From contig NC_092582.1 in the NCBI RefSeq assembly GCF_037975245.1, positions 206,001-270,000 of the forward strand: a stretch of 64,000 nucleotides of DNA, written 5' to 3'. The notes below the pieces were generated by a model. It was not told the DNA's origin. It saw only the letters and a program-made list of their open reading frames with translations, and searched no databases. A program made the position numbers and the translations under genes. Every line of letters starts with the position of its first letter. The stretch's first letter is position 1. Of the stretch, positions 37,701 to 50,578 are shown piece by piece. This DNA is from Apostichopus japonicus. Taxonomy: Eukaryota; Echinodermata; Holothuroidea; Aspidochirotida; Stichopodidae.

Positions 37701-38659
37701 AGACTTATTTATAAAATGAGCTCATACAGCAATACACAAATGTTAATTTAAATTGTAATCAAATATGTCTATAACGCACACTCATTTAGTGAGGTGTAGT
37801 AGAAGGTCTAATGAAAAAACACGAAGTTGGCAGTTTGAAAAAAAACTGTACTGAAGTATAACAGGAGTTCAAGGAAGCTTAGAAGCAGACACCTGATCTC
37901 CGGCGGAAGTCATCTCCGAGTTGATGGGTCAGGTAATACGGTTGACTATAAAGCTTTCGCTTCCTTTGCCTGTCAATCTCGCAGGATTACTACGATATGT
38001 AATTTATCCTAGATTAAACAAGACATGCATGTACGTATGTTTAAATATGCATTGTTACTCGTTGTTTAAGAGAGTGAAGTTTCCACAATCGTTTTTTGTA
38101 ACATATTACCTATCAAGGTCACATATAGAATCAATGCTATTATTTCAGTAATAATTTGATTGTACTACTCAGGGAGTGACTACAGCTGGCCTCTTGAAAT
38201 GGACCTAGATCAAATGGCTCAGTTTGGCCATGATGAGGCAGTCATGTTTGGGGTTACTGTATTGTTTCTTGTATGTGCAGGCTACGTGTGCGTTGTGTGT
38301 GAATATCATTCATATGTCGTGGTAGGAAGTGAAACAACCTGATTTTGATTCGATGTACTCAACTCGTACTTCCTAAACTTCCCAAAACTTGAAAGTGTGA
38401 CAGCTAAGACGGTCTATGGTGCGCCCAGTGTGCGTGCCTCTGATAAGTCCTGATAATCGATATATTTCAAATTAAATTGACATATGTAAGTTTCTCGTGC
38501 TCTGATTGAATGAAATCGACGCCTTGTGAGCCATAAGTCCTAAAAATTTAACATATGTCAAATTTACTTGACATAATAATGTCGGTTTCTAGTGCTCTCA
38601 TTGGAAGACCACTAGGCGCAACATAGACGTTACCATCGACACAAATATTACATATCTCC
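34725..38659. other. No gene recognised; G-run at 37187
   Basis: Short frames at 35148-34873 (-), 36225-36506 (+) and 38160-38342 (+) show no signature I can name. Poly-G at about 37191-37206 sits in low-complexity sequence that may belong to an old transposon, but I could not match inverted ends. Confidence 0.35.
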
Positions 38660-38897
38660 AGAAACATTACAATTATGCTGTAACTTGATACCAATGTAGA
38701 GTGCAACAATTGTATTTGTAAATTGAAATCAATGTAGAAGTACAAAATTTATGTTTGTAACTTGAAACCAATTTAGATTTTTTAATTAGGTTCATATCAC
38801 GATATTTTAATGTTAACAAAACACACACAAATGTGTACCTGATTTCGGGGGACTCTTCTTAGTAACTTGAAATCATTTTAAGAGTGCAACAATTAAG
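38660..38897. repeat. Second copy of the right end of the 38-bp diverged array
   Basis: From attatgctgtaacttgatac through ctgatttcgggggactcttc to agagtgcaacaattaagtt this matches 12445-12680 with only a handful of differences. It includes about 130 bp of non-repetitive tail (cacgatattttaatgttaac). Only about two array units are present here. Confidence 0.9.
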
Positions 38898-40934
38898 TTG
38901 CACTTATGATTGCTATGGATATCATTCCCAACAACGATATCCATAGCAACGGCAACAACAATAGCCTTGCTAATCAGATGATGGCATCTGCGTCATCATT
39001 ATCAATCATAACAAAGTATAATGTATCATCATTAACTACATCAACAGTGCAAATAACTGAAGACAACGGGATAAAAAAGTCTCATCAACAGCTATAATTT
39101 AACAACAAAAATATAACATAAACATCCTTGTATGTTTGAACAGTTCTTTTTTCTCTCTCTTTCATATTGTCTGTTCTGTAACCTATATGCTGCAATTTTA
39201 GACTGTAATTGCTTCTACTAACATATGTATCATGCTGGCGCAAAAGTGAACCTACATCCTGTATTATAAGGATTAAAACGATTCGCAGATGGAAAATTAA
39301 TTTCAGGTTTAAAGAGTGATACTTATCCATACACTTATCTTTTTCACAGAATTCATTTTCATAACTTTTTCATAGGTACTGAAGGGTAAACGCAGATGGC
39401 TAATAATTTAACTTTTCGCACGTTTTAAGAAGGTTTTAATATAGGGAAGTTGATAGTTGATCAAATTGCTTTTAGTTTTCTTCATTGACAAGGTTACAGT
39501 TTGCACGACCTCCCCCCTAAAAGCAATTTCTATAAATCAATTATTGCGGGCCATCATCCCTTGATAAGCTGATGTTGATAGAATAGGACAATAAGCAATC
39601 ATTGTGTAAAACTGGGTCAACAAACTTGTAGTTTGTTGCATTACTCAATAATGGTAATTTGGTTTAAATTACAAAACATACTTGGTTAAGAAACGTGCAA
39701 AACACGGGAACATCTATGGCGTATATGTAAAAATTACAGAGACTTTATGTAAATTTATGTCTGTCAATATTTAGGTCGTTTGAGGGAACATGTTTCTCAA
39801 TAAATCATGTGAAAACACCTGATAAATTATAAATCACAGACGCGTTAGTAATCATTCTATTTGGTATGCAAGTTGCAGAGGCTAAATATGTTCTGGAAAA
39901 TCCTGACAGACATGTACATTCGAAATATTAAAGAAGTATCAAATAGTTTAACTGAATAATTCATACTGACTACTGCATGAACAAATAGACATCTGCCTGA
40001 TTGCAAAGTCTGTCTGACAGGAAGATATATATATGAGTAGGCTATTATAACTGAAAACTGGTAAAGGCAATGCATAATTACTAAAGAAGTGCCACAGGTA
40101 AGATTTCACAGAGATTCAAACAGTGTACGTTCATTACAGGTATGTAAAGACTATATTCCTTCATATAGTTTTTCGTTTCTAACACTGGAACACACGCACC
40201 CATGCGGGTGCGAGACAGACCCCAAGGGGGCGAAGCTCTAGGCATAACTAACAAGTTCATGCACTATGCGTCCATCCACAGGGGTAAAGGGTTGTCAAAG
40301 TTTTTTTTTATTTTCAATTACTAAGGAGTTCGAGACTATAATCTATACAAGGTCAGAAGCCTGCAAATGATGATGTGGTTAACAAACTAGAACCCATAAT
40401 TGTAACGAATTCCGAGTAGATACGCCCAACTGACGTCCAGAATACGCCCGAAATACGCCCGAAATGCCGTTATTATAAGATACCATCTTGGATTGAACTC
40501 CGGGAACTTATTGAGTAGGGTCAATAGCCTACAAACTGATGAAATTATATTAATAGATAGGCAACTGTAGTAAAACTGAGTATGCTTAGGCCTATGTACA
40601 ATATTATAATACGTCTCGTACACACGAGTACGTTTGCGTGTCTATTGTTGTTTTGTTGTTCCTGACGCGTCGCTAGGATATCATGACTCCATCTCCGTAC
40701 GTCATCTCATTTGCATATTTGTCGCAAATTCAGCCGTTTTGAGAGTTGTGAACGGGACTTAATTAAGCTAATTAGAAAGCAGTAAGAGATGTTTTTCGTC
40801 CGAAATGATTCATAAACTTAGATTATCATCCAAAGAATCACTAGTATGAATTTGAGAGGGATCTATACCGTGTCACATGTCCTTTAAGTATATAGACAAG
40901 TAACAGTACTCACTCTACAACACATGCGGATGTA
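38898..40934. other. No gene recognised
   Basis: A short inverted pair 'tgctatggatatc' / 'gatatccatagca' at about 38912-38945 can form a hairpin. Otherwise it is unique-looking AT-rich DNA with only short incidental frames. Confidence 0.35.
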
Positions 40935-42930
40935 TAGGTAATACAATGTACAAAAACATAACAGTCCATACAGATTCACACAAACATAACAGTCCATGCA
41001 GATTCACACAAACATAACAGTCCATGCAGGCACACACCTACATAACAGTCCATACAGATATACAAATACATAACAGTCCATGCAGGCACACACCTTCATA
41101 GCAGTCGATACAGATATACAAATACATAACAGTCCACGCAGGCACACACCTTCATAACAGTCCATACAGATATACACATACATAACAGTCCACGCAGGCA
41201 CACACCTTCATAACAGTCCATACAGATTCGCACAAACATAACAGTCCATGCAGGCACACACCTACATAGCAGTCCATACAGATATACACATACATAACCG
41301 TCCATACTGATTCACGCCTTCATAACAGTCCATGTAGGCACACACCTATATAACAGTCCATACAGATATACACATACATAACAGTCCATGCAGGCACACA
41401 CCTACATAACAGTCCATACAGATATACACATACATAACAGTTCATGCAGACACACACCTATATAGCAGTCCATACAGATATACACATACATAACAGTCCA
41501 TGCAGGCACACCTATATAACAGTCCATACAGATATACACATACATAACAGTCCACGCAGGCACACACCTTCATAACAGTCCATACAGATTCGCACAAACA
41601 TAACAGTCCATGCAGGCACACACCTACATAGCAGTCCATGCAGATATACACATACATAACAGTCCATACAGACATACACAAACATAACAGTTCATGCAGA
41701 CACACACATATATAACAGTCCATACAGATATGCACATACATAACAGTCCATGTAGGCACACACCTACATAACAGTCCATACAGATATACACATACATAAC
41801 AGTCCATGCAGGCACACACCTACATAACAGTCCATACAGATATACACATACATAACAGTCCATGTAGCACACACCTACATAACAGTCCATACAGATATAC
41901 ACATACATAACAGTCCATGCAGGCACACACCTATATAACAGTCCATACAGATATACACATACATAACAGTCCATGCAGGCACACACCTACATAACAGTCC
42001 ATACAGATTCACACAAACATAACAGTCCATGCAGACACACACCTATATAACAGTCCATACAGATATACACATACATAACAGTCCATGCAGGCACACACCT
42101 ACATAGCAGTCCTACAGATTTACACATACATAACAGTCCATGCAGACACACACCTATATAACAGTCCATACAGATATGCACATACATAACAGTCCATGCA
42201 GGCACACACCTACATAACAGTCCATACAGATATACACATACATAACAGTCCATGCAGACACACACCTATATAACAGTCCATACAGATATGCACATACATA
42301 ACAGTTCATGCAGACACACCTACATAACAGTCCATACAGATATACACATACATAACAGTCCATGTAGGCACAAACCTACATAACAGTCCATACAGATATA
42401 CACATACATAACAGTCCATGCAGGCACACCTACATAACAGTCCATACAGATATACACATACATAACAGTCCATGCAGGCACACACCTACATAACAGTCCA
42501 TACAGATATACACATACATAACAGTCCATGCAGGCACACACCTACATAACAGTCCATACAGATATACACATACATAACAGTCCATGCAGGCACACACCTA
42601 TATAACTGTCCATACAGATATGCACATACATAACAGTTCATGCAGACACACCTACATAACAGTCCATACAGATATACACATACATAACAGTCCATGTAGG
42701 CACAAACCTACATAACAGTTCATACAGATATGCACATACAGAACAGTCCATTCAGGCACACGCCTACATAACAGTCCATACAGATTCACACTTTTATAGC
42801 AGTCCTTACAGATTCACACATACATAACATACCATACAGATATACACATACATAACAGTCCATGCAGGCACACACCTACATGACAGTCCATACACGTCCT
42901 CACCTACATAACAGTCCATATAGATGTCCA
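40935..42930. repeat. Minisatellite, 28-bp unit organised as 56-bp dimers, about 70 monomers
   Basis: Monomer A is acataacagtccatacagat + atacacat; monomer B is acataacagtccatgcaggc + acacacct. They alternate A-B through most of the array, giving a 56-bp higher-order unit. One-to-two-base losses (for example caggcacacct, gtagcacacac) shift frame, which breaks the cysteine-rich open frames on the - strand and shows no selection for coding. Flanking monomers at both ends are decayed. Confidence 0.95.
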
Positions 42931-45154
42931 CATCGTTTACTTGTGTACAATTTCCTAATCAAATTGCGTATGTTACCGTACATCATCTATAACTATATAC
43001 TTTACATGTCATGGGTTCCTAGCATCATACATATTTGATTACCTTTCTATGACTCCCTTCTCGGCAAAGGGGAATCAGCGAAAAGAAAACAGCATATTAA
43101 CAAGGGTACTGGGACAGAGAGAGGATGGAATGTCGGACCTACAGATTATAAAGAAATGACAAACTAAGTCGGATATAAGAAGGCTATTTCTCTTGATAAA
43201 GAGAAATATATACGTGGGCTACTTTCGCCTTCATATATAAAGTTGATGGTTTACAGTCTGGAGTCAAGGCAAGACCACACGACTTAACATCTCTGCACTC
43301 CTTATCATTTGTCACATACGCATATCCAAATGTGCACAATTCAAAGTGGCAGTTTACAAATTATGAAATGCTTAGCTAGTTAATCACAAATATTGTTGTC
43401 AATTGTCAACATCTTAGAAATCCAACGATGCAATGAGTTTAAATTACTCACGACATGATAAGAACAAAAGAAGATGCAAACGATGGGTAGCCACAGTGTG
43501 AGGGGGAGGGGGAGGGGTGGTACGGTACGTCCTACCGAAATAACCTTTCTTTCTTTGAAACAAAATACGTTTTACACAAGGCGCTATAACTTCGTATATT
43601 GTTCTTTGCTAACTTTGATAATAGTTTACTGTCAATTAGCATGTGAAGTGGTGTAAAGAAGGATTGACTCCTGAGGAGGGGGTTAACGACATAATTGTAA
43701 TCTAGATGTCTTCGTAACACCATTATGTCATTAATATGTTTGTTATGTCCATAGACTTTAAATATACAGTTTATCAGGTGTGCAGTTGCTTTTCCTATCA
43801 TACCCATCGTCTCACACTTCTTTAACTCATTGCCGTATTTTTCCAGATGGTTTACTACTGTCTGCAACAGCATATATCAGTGACTTCGATATGCTAGTGT
43901 AATCAGGGAAGATAAATGTCGAAAAAAGTAACACATTTTCTGTCTTATAGAGTGCTTTAGACCTTAACCAAGTTTGTCTCCTGTTAAACGTATTTCTGTT
44001 ACTGTCTGTCCCTGATGTAATGTTATGTTAATATTGAATTTTTCCTTAGTTACCAAAAAAACACGATGTTGTATCCTGGACGATTCTTAAGCTAAAGTAT
44101 CTATCTATGAGGCTATGCATATTCCATTACTATAGTATATTCTCCAGCCCGGTCGACGGATTCCATGGTGACAATGCTGGTCTTCAAAGACCGCTGTAGC
44201 ACAATCACGTGTGTGGGGGGGGGGGTCGGGGGGGGGTCGGGGGATTCAAGAGTATCGAATCCTTGCGAATTTTGGATTATCAATACACCGCCTCCAATTA
44301 TTCATCGCAGATCTTTCTTCCTGATTTAGGCGAAAATAATGATTTTATTGCCGATTCTTTCTCTAGGAACATTGCATCATTTAGGCTAGTTACGCTCCAC
44401 TATACTTTCATGAACATTGCCGCGTACATTACGTAATCTAGCAGAAACTCTAAAGGGGAGTTCCTCTCTCCGCAACGTTAGTAGACCTATTTCTTGTTCA
44501 CTCGTAGTGAGTTTAAAGCACAGAAAATATTTGTAATGCATTTCCAATCCCCGGTGGGAGTTCACAGGGGGTATTGGTATCTGTAACAAGACTATATGGT
44601 ATACAAAGACTTGACATTTACCACGAACTGGTTTTCAACTTTTGACATTCAAATACAAAAAACGTACAGGTCACATGGAATTTAATGTTAATTCCTGTTA
44701 ACCCTGTAACAACTGATTTGTGCATTTCTCATTTACCATACTATTGGTAATTATTTGTATTTACACATTTTGCATTAAAAACAGGGAATAAATACGCATG
44801 TGATTATCTTCTTGCGTAGTTTTAGGGGACTGGTGTTGAACAGTGCAGAAGAATGCAAACTTTCCATACATTTTATTTCTTCTTTTCCGTATAAGTACGG
44901 TGGAGAAACGTTAAAGAACTAACTTGTTCAAATTAAAAAAAAATAAAAATATTTTAGCTTGTTACACCCAATGCTGGGAAAATTCTGGAAGTTTTGTGGT
45001 GGTTTGGTGGTTTGCCCTCTCTAACCAAGGTCGCGCCCATGTCCCACTGCTTCTTGAACGTTATATCCTGCTCGCTGTCCCCATTTAATCCACCTCGGGC
45101 GCCCTTGCAGTCCTTAAACTATATCTTCAATACCTCCAAATTGCATGGCAACTG
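42931..45154. other. No gene recognised; G-runs at 43501 and 44213
   Basis: A 113-codon - strand frame (43873-43532) is the longest. It has no recognisable family, and I treat it as unproven. ggggggggtcgggggggggtc at about 44216-44240 is low complexity. Confidence 0.35.
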
Positions 45155-46572
45155 CTAACCTCGTGGAAGGTCTAATTTAATGTTAGTGCTTTATATGTAA
45201 GACTAAGCAGGGGCTCCTCGTGGAAGGTCTAAATTAATGTTAGTGCTTTATATATTAGACTAAGTAACGGCTCCTCGTTGAAGGTCTAAATTAATGTTAG
45301 TGCTTTATATGTTAGACTAAGTAACGGCTCCTCGTGGAAGGTCTAAATTAATGTTAGTGCTTTATATGTTAGACTAAGTAACGGCTCCTCGTTGAAGGTC
45401 TAAATTAATGTTAGTGCTTTATATGTTAGACTAAGTAACGGCTCCTCGTGGAAGGTCTAAATTAATGTTAGTGCTTTATATGTTAGACTAAGTAACGGCT
45501 CCTCGTGGAAGGTCTAAATTAATGTTAGTGCTTTATATGTTAGACTAAGTAACGGCTCCTCGTTGAAGGTCTAAATTAATGTTAGTGCTTTATATGTTAG
45601 ACTAAGTAACGGCTCCTCGTGGAAGGTCTAAATTAATGTTAGTGCTTTATATGTTAGACTAAGTAACGGCTCCTCGTGGAAGGTCTAAATTAATGTTAGT
45701 GCTTTATATGTTAGACTAAGTAACGGCTCCTCGTAGAAGGTCTAAATTAATGTTAGTGCTTTATATGTTAGACTAAGTAACGGCTCCTCGTGGAAGGATG
45801 TTAGTGCTTTATATGTTAGACTAAGTAACGGCTCCTCGTTGAAGGTCTAAATTAATGTTAGTGCTTTATATGTTAGACTAAGTAACGGCTCCTCGTGGAA
45901 GGTCTAAATTAATGTTAGTGCTTTATATGTTAGACTAAGTAACGGCTCCTCGTAGAAGGTCTAAATTAATGTTAGTGCTTTATATGTTAGACTAAGTAAC
46001 GGCTCCTCGTGGAAGGTCTAAATTAATGTTAGTGCTTTATATGTTAGACTAAGTAACGGCTCCTCGTGGAAGGTCTAAATTAATGTTAGTGCTTTATATG
46101 TTAGACTAAGTAACGGCTCCTCGTGGAAGGTCTAAATTAATGTTAGTGCTTTATATGTTAGACTAAGTAACGGCTCCTCGTAGAAGGTCTAAATTAATGT
46201 TAGTGCTTTATATGTTAGACTAAGTAACGGCTCCTCGTTGAAGGTCTAAATTAATGTTAGTGCTTTATATGTTAGACTAAGTAACGGCTCCTCGTGGAAG
46301 GTCTAAATTAATGTTAGTGCTTTATATGTTAGACTAAGTAACGGCTCCTCGTGGAAGGTCTAAATTAATGTTAGTGCTTTATATGTTAGACTAAGTAACG
46401 GCTCCTCGTGGAAGGTCTAAATTAATGTTAGTGCTTTATATGTTAGACTAAGTAACGGCTCCTCGTGGAAGGTCTAAATTAAGGTTAGTGCTTTATATGT
46501 TAGACTAAGTAACGGCTCCTCTTTGAAGGTCTAAATTAATGTTAGTGCTATATATGTTAGACTAAGTAAGGG
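45155..46572. repeat. Highly homogeneous minisatellite, 57-bp unit, about 25 copies
   Basis: The unit is ctcctcgtggaaggtctaaa, ttaatgttagtgctttatat, gttagactaagtaacgg. The only common variation is cgtgg/cgttg/cgtag. One unit (about 45785-45830) lacks tctaaattaa (10 bp). First and last units are diverged. Near identity across units indicates recent amplification or efficient homogenisation. Confidence 0.97.
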
Positions 46573-46727
46573 CTCTGAAGTAAGGGTACTGAAGCCACTT
46601 TATTCGAGGAGACTCATAATTTTAATGTGCTATCAAAAAAAAGTAAAAATATATTGAAATACGACCTGGCGACCTGATAAAAAGCCTTATTTGTTAACGG
46701 TCCCTTTATCAAGATTATTTGTTTGCC

Positions 46728-46990
46728 TACAGTCAACCTTAGGGGCTAGCAGTATTGCTTATCCATCCCACCCCCTTCCTACAGTCAACCTCAGGGGCTA
46801 GCAGTATTGTTTATCCATCCCACCCCCTTCCTACAGTCAACCTTAGGGGCTAGCAGTATTGCTTGTCCATCCCACCCCCTTCCTACAGTCAACCTCAGGG
46901 GCTAGCAGTATTGCTTATCCATCCCACCCCCTTCCTACAGTCAACCTCAGGGGCTAGCAGTATTGTTTATCCATCCCACCCCCTTCCAAT
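46728..46990. repeat. Minisatellite, 52-bp unit, 5 copies
   Basis: The unit is ctacagtcaaccttaggggc, tagcagtattgcttatccat, cccacccccttc. It shows cttag/ctcag and gctta/gttta/gcttg variants. Confidence 0.95.
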
Positions 46991-48429
46991 ACTGGTTACT
47001 CATGTTCAATCCTTTCTTCTTCTCTTTTAGGAACATCTTCCAAAGGACAGTTAAGTTGATGTACATTAGATTTCTATCTTTTAATCTTCAACAGTCATTT
47101 AACAACCACTCACATAGCACTTTGAAGGCTGTCAAAGCTCCCGATATGAGAAATTTTATTCTAATTTAACACTCCAGAATGTCTGTGAATATAGTTTGGT
47201 GACAAAATTCCCGAGGGGAGTATTATGGAAACGTCGTAGCAAATGGTTTATCGTTAAAACTTTGAGTTAATTCCGATGACCTTTACTCAGGGATACTTTG
47301 CTTGCAGTTGACAACCCTGCTTTGGATAGTAACATGCTTAGGATCGCACATGCAACCTTCGGGGTTTCAATAGGGTGTAAACTAAAAACCTGCTGTGATA
47401 AGCTACTTTAAGAATACTGTGGTCTTTGGATTTCCGATAGCTATTATGCAGTTTTATCAATGAATAGTCGATAGTACACGCATAGTCGATGATCATGCTA
47501 AGGGCTTGATTAGAGATAAAAAGGTAACGATCAATCCTTCCACTGGCGCCATACTGCACACGAGAGCGGTCAAGTGAAATTGTTTCCGTGGGATCATGGC
47601 AAAATGGTTAGCAGCTGGGGGCGCAATTGCATTTGCAATGACTGAGAATGAATTGCCAGGTATAGTTTGACACGTATATATGCTAAACCATACTCGATCT
47701 TAACTATAAATATCATTCTAGTGGGCGACCAGTGTGGACAGGCATACGCTTCAAAAAATATTATAGACTCAAAATAAACTTATATTATTACAAATGACAC
47801 ATTAAAGCAAATGCTGGTTACATAAAAAGGTTTTAGTTAACAAATGTCAAGGTTAAGGTGTACGTATGAAACTTACGTAAGCCCTATATATCGTAATAAA
47901 ATATTAGTATAGGTATACAGTATACATATATAAACAATCATCTGCTCTTGAACGTTTGGCCGTCCATTTAGTGTGTTCAGGCTTATAAGGTTTCACTTCT
48001 ATTTTAAAATGTTTTTTAATGAGTAGAAAGGTCAACAAAAGGAACATGTTAGAAAATAGGGATAGCTGGTAGCATGTGATTTCGAAACTTTACTGTTACT
48101 TTGCAAAATTTCTTCTGTAGAAATGTTTTTACACCCAGTTTTGGTAGAAAGTGATTTTTGCTTGAGCAAGGACCATGTGCCAAAACCGTATTTTTCATTA
48201 GGTCACTCGATATTGAACCACGGAGTTGTCATACTGTTAAATATGTCGTTTTGTGTGGTAGAATACCGGCAACCAGGACACCTATGCTGAGACTTTTTTT
48301 AACAGCCATCTAAAGAAAACCCTATTCAACAGTTTTTAACGGGTGCCATGCAACCGTGAATTACGTCTTGAGAATTGTGTTAAACAACAGCCCATCTGCT
48401 GTAAACGTTTCTCAATGCTATCTGATTAA
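46991..48429. other. No gene recognised
   Basis: At 47596 an ATG opens MAKWLAAGGAIAFAMTENEL and reaches a possible donor (CCAG|gtatag). It has no recognisable identity and is not annotated as a gene. Confidence 0.35.
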
Positions 48430-48897
48430 TCTTTTCTTACTTTAACATTCGTTTGGACTACTGCAACAGGCTCTGTATGCCATTCCATCTTCCGAACTTT
48501 CTAAGATTCAGCTCATTCAGAATTCGGCCGCACGTCTGGTTACTTGCTCCAAGAAGCACGACCATATCCCTCTAATCCTGCGTGACCTGCACTGGTTGCC
48601 TCTTCATCTTCGCATTCACTACAAAGTCGCCCTTCTTGCTTTCATAGCTATCCACGGTTTGGCCCCTAGCTATCTGACAGACCTCATCGCCTCCAACTCA
48701 CCACAACATACGTAGAACACCTAATCCTAATCGTTTTAAGACAGATTTGAAGACGTACCTTTTTAGCTAAGTTTAAACTGTCATTTACTTCTTAGCCTGG
48801 TTTAACTGTTTATGTTCCTTTTTACTTATTATTTATTGTACAGCGCTTCGAGATTTCTGGGAGGCGCTATATAAGTATTATTATTATTATTATTATT
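48430..48897 (+). pseudogene. 3' end of a CR1/L2-like LINE, 5'-truncated and frameshifted
   Basis: Frames read RLDYCN, then after a one-base shift ALYAIPSSELSKIQLIQNS, AARLVT, HDHIPLILRDLHWLPLHLRI and HGLAPSYLTDLIA, the invariant C-terminal words of CR1/L2-clade reverse transcriptases. A deletion removes most of the remaining C-terminus; it resumes with NRFKTDLKTYLFS and a stop at about 48768-48770. The 3' untranslated end is short, with a cagcgctt...ggcgctatataa stem and a tail of eight ATT repeats. Copy is dead. Confidence 0.88.
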
Positions 48898-49000
48898 CGT
48901 AGACGTCAAACAATTACAATGCGATTTCCCAATTCCCTTTGAAAAGGAAATAGGTAGGTTTTGTTTTTAATGAAAAGTGACCCTATATATATTGTGCATG

Positions 49001-49250
49001 GGCACGAAAATCAACTTGATTCACCCTCAATCCCCCGCCTTATACATCGAGCCTATTGGAAAGAGGAAATATAATACACATGAAAATCAAGTCGATCCAC
49101 CCTTAATCCGATCCGATCCGATCCACCCTCTTCATCGAATCTACTATTGGAAAGAGGAAATATAATACACATGAAAATCAAGTCGATCCACCCTCAACCC
49201 CCCTTCATCGAGTCTATATGGGAAAGAAGAAATATATACTACACATGATC
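49001..49250. repeat. Three tandem copies of a ~75-85-bp unit
   Basis: Each contains 'gaaaatcaagtcgatccaccct', 'catcga.tctat' and 'ggaaagaggaaatataatac' or near variants. The middle copy has an extra (gatcc)n expansion. Confidence 0.85.
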
Positions 49251-50441
49251 AGGTGACAGGACTCTATTTTGCGGAGAGTGAGCAGCGGCAAGTTCTAAGC
49301 GTAGGAACGGTACAGAGGGATTTGAATTCACATAACACATGCGACAGACTCTATATATAGCAAGAAGATGAAGAGGGAAATCATGTAAATTAGCAAGGTG
49401 CCTCAAAACTACACTAGGTTTTTTATTTTGGTATTCAAAACAATAGAAACAACAAATATTGTTTAAATACTCCTCCCAAAACAGACGGACTGCAGCTGAC
49501 CTTAATTACCACACTGATTAAAGAAGGCAGTTCACGGAGTAGCAGATTTCATCCCAAAATGTGGGTATATATAGGCATTGGCTAAGTGACTTTCATTCAA
49601 ACAATACAGTCACTACAGCAGTTCCTCATGGGTACAACAATTTCAGCTATTTTATCGTTTTGGCATTTACAAAGAGCCCAAAAGACACGATTTTCTCTTG
49701 TACTACACGTAAATTGCAATTTGGTTAAGCAATTTGGTTAAGCAATCAGCTTTATCTACCTAAGTTAATATCTTTGACTTGAAATCAGTTAACCACACAT
49801 TTGGCCATTTTGGTACGCACACAAGTTAGCAAAGTTTGACCTTGACCGCACTTAAGCTATGTAGTCTGTGGTGTCCTACTTGTGTTTGAAGTATTCGACC
49901 ATGCCTGTAATGGCCACAATATGCTGTTTTATGCGCGCAACATCTCATGCCCAGGCAAATGCCCATCAAGTTTGAAGTAGAACAGCCATATTGTCAATAA
50001 GTTGTTTGCAAAACGCTGTTTCACACAAATTTGCCCTTTGATCACGTGATCTTTGGCAATTTACATAAGTTAAATACACTGTAGACATAGTTAATAGTTT
50101 TGTATTTGTTTAGTGTGTGTTCGGAGGAATGAGCCATATTGTTATTTTGGTATAGTTATAACGGAGTAAATGCTGTTTATTTGTTATTTACCCTTTAACA
50201 TTTGACCTCTGACCGTTGACCAGTTGGCGTCTTTAATCAAGAATTCTTAGGCACATACCCACCAAGTGTGAAGTCCACTGGCCTTATTATTTATTTATTT
50301 ATTATTTTGAGACATGCCCATTCTACACTGAGGAATATTGATAACGTATCTAAATAAATGAATAATAAGATAAAGCTTGGCTATAGGAAGTTGAAAATAA
50401 GAATGGTTAGACAGGAAAGGACTACCAGCCATTTAATAGGA
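49251..50441. other. No gene recognised; dispersed-repeat-like
   Basis: Words such as 'caaagtttgaccttgaccg', 'cctttgatcacgtgatctttgg' and 'acatttgacctctgaccgttgacc' resemble the stretch at 19555-19735 and suggest an old dispersed element. 'tgatcacgtgatc' is a 12-bp palindrome core. Confidence 0.35.
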
Positions 50442-50518
50442 GTGATTAGCTCAGTTGATATAACACGTGACTAAGATGTGCTGTCTTGAGGTCACTGGTT
50501 TGAAACCCGTCTTAGCTG
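50442..50518 (+). mobile_element. tRNA-like sequence, probable SINE head
   Basis: It has an A box in gattagctcagttgatataa and a B box ggtttgaaacc (one base off GGTTCGAANCC) at the usual spacing, with clear D-arm and T-arm layout. The anticodon arm is not well paired and there is no clean acceptor pairing, so a tRNA-derived retroposon is more likely than a working tRNA gene. Confidence 0.6.
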
Positions 50519-50578
50519 ATAGCGACATAGTTGCCATCGTTCCCTGCCTCTTTCCCACAAATGGTGATTCTCTTTAAG

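Noticed and set aside
41004-42695. Cysteine-rich (MDCYVCVYLYGLL) multi-frame ORFs
   Set aside because: Product of the 28/56-bp array. Small deletions shift frame without loss of openness in other frames.
43532-43873. 113-codon - strand ORF
   Set aside because: No family signature, no supporting splice signals and no neighbouring gene context.
47596-47660. Possible short first exon MAKWLAAGGAIAF...
   Set aside because: Only 21 codons, a weak donor, and no recognisable protein.
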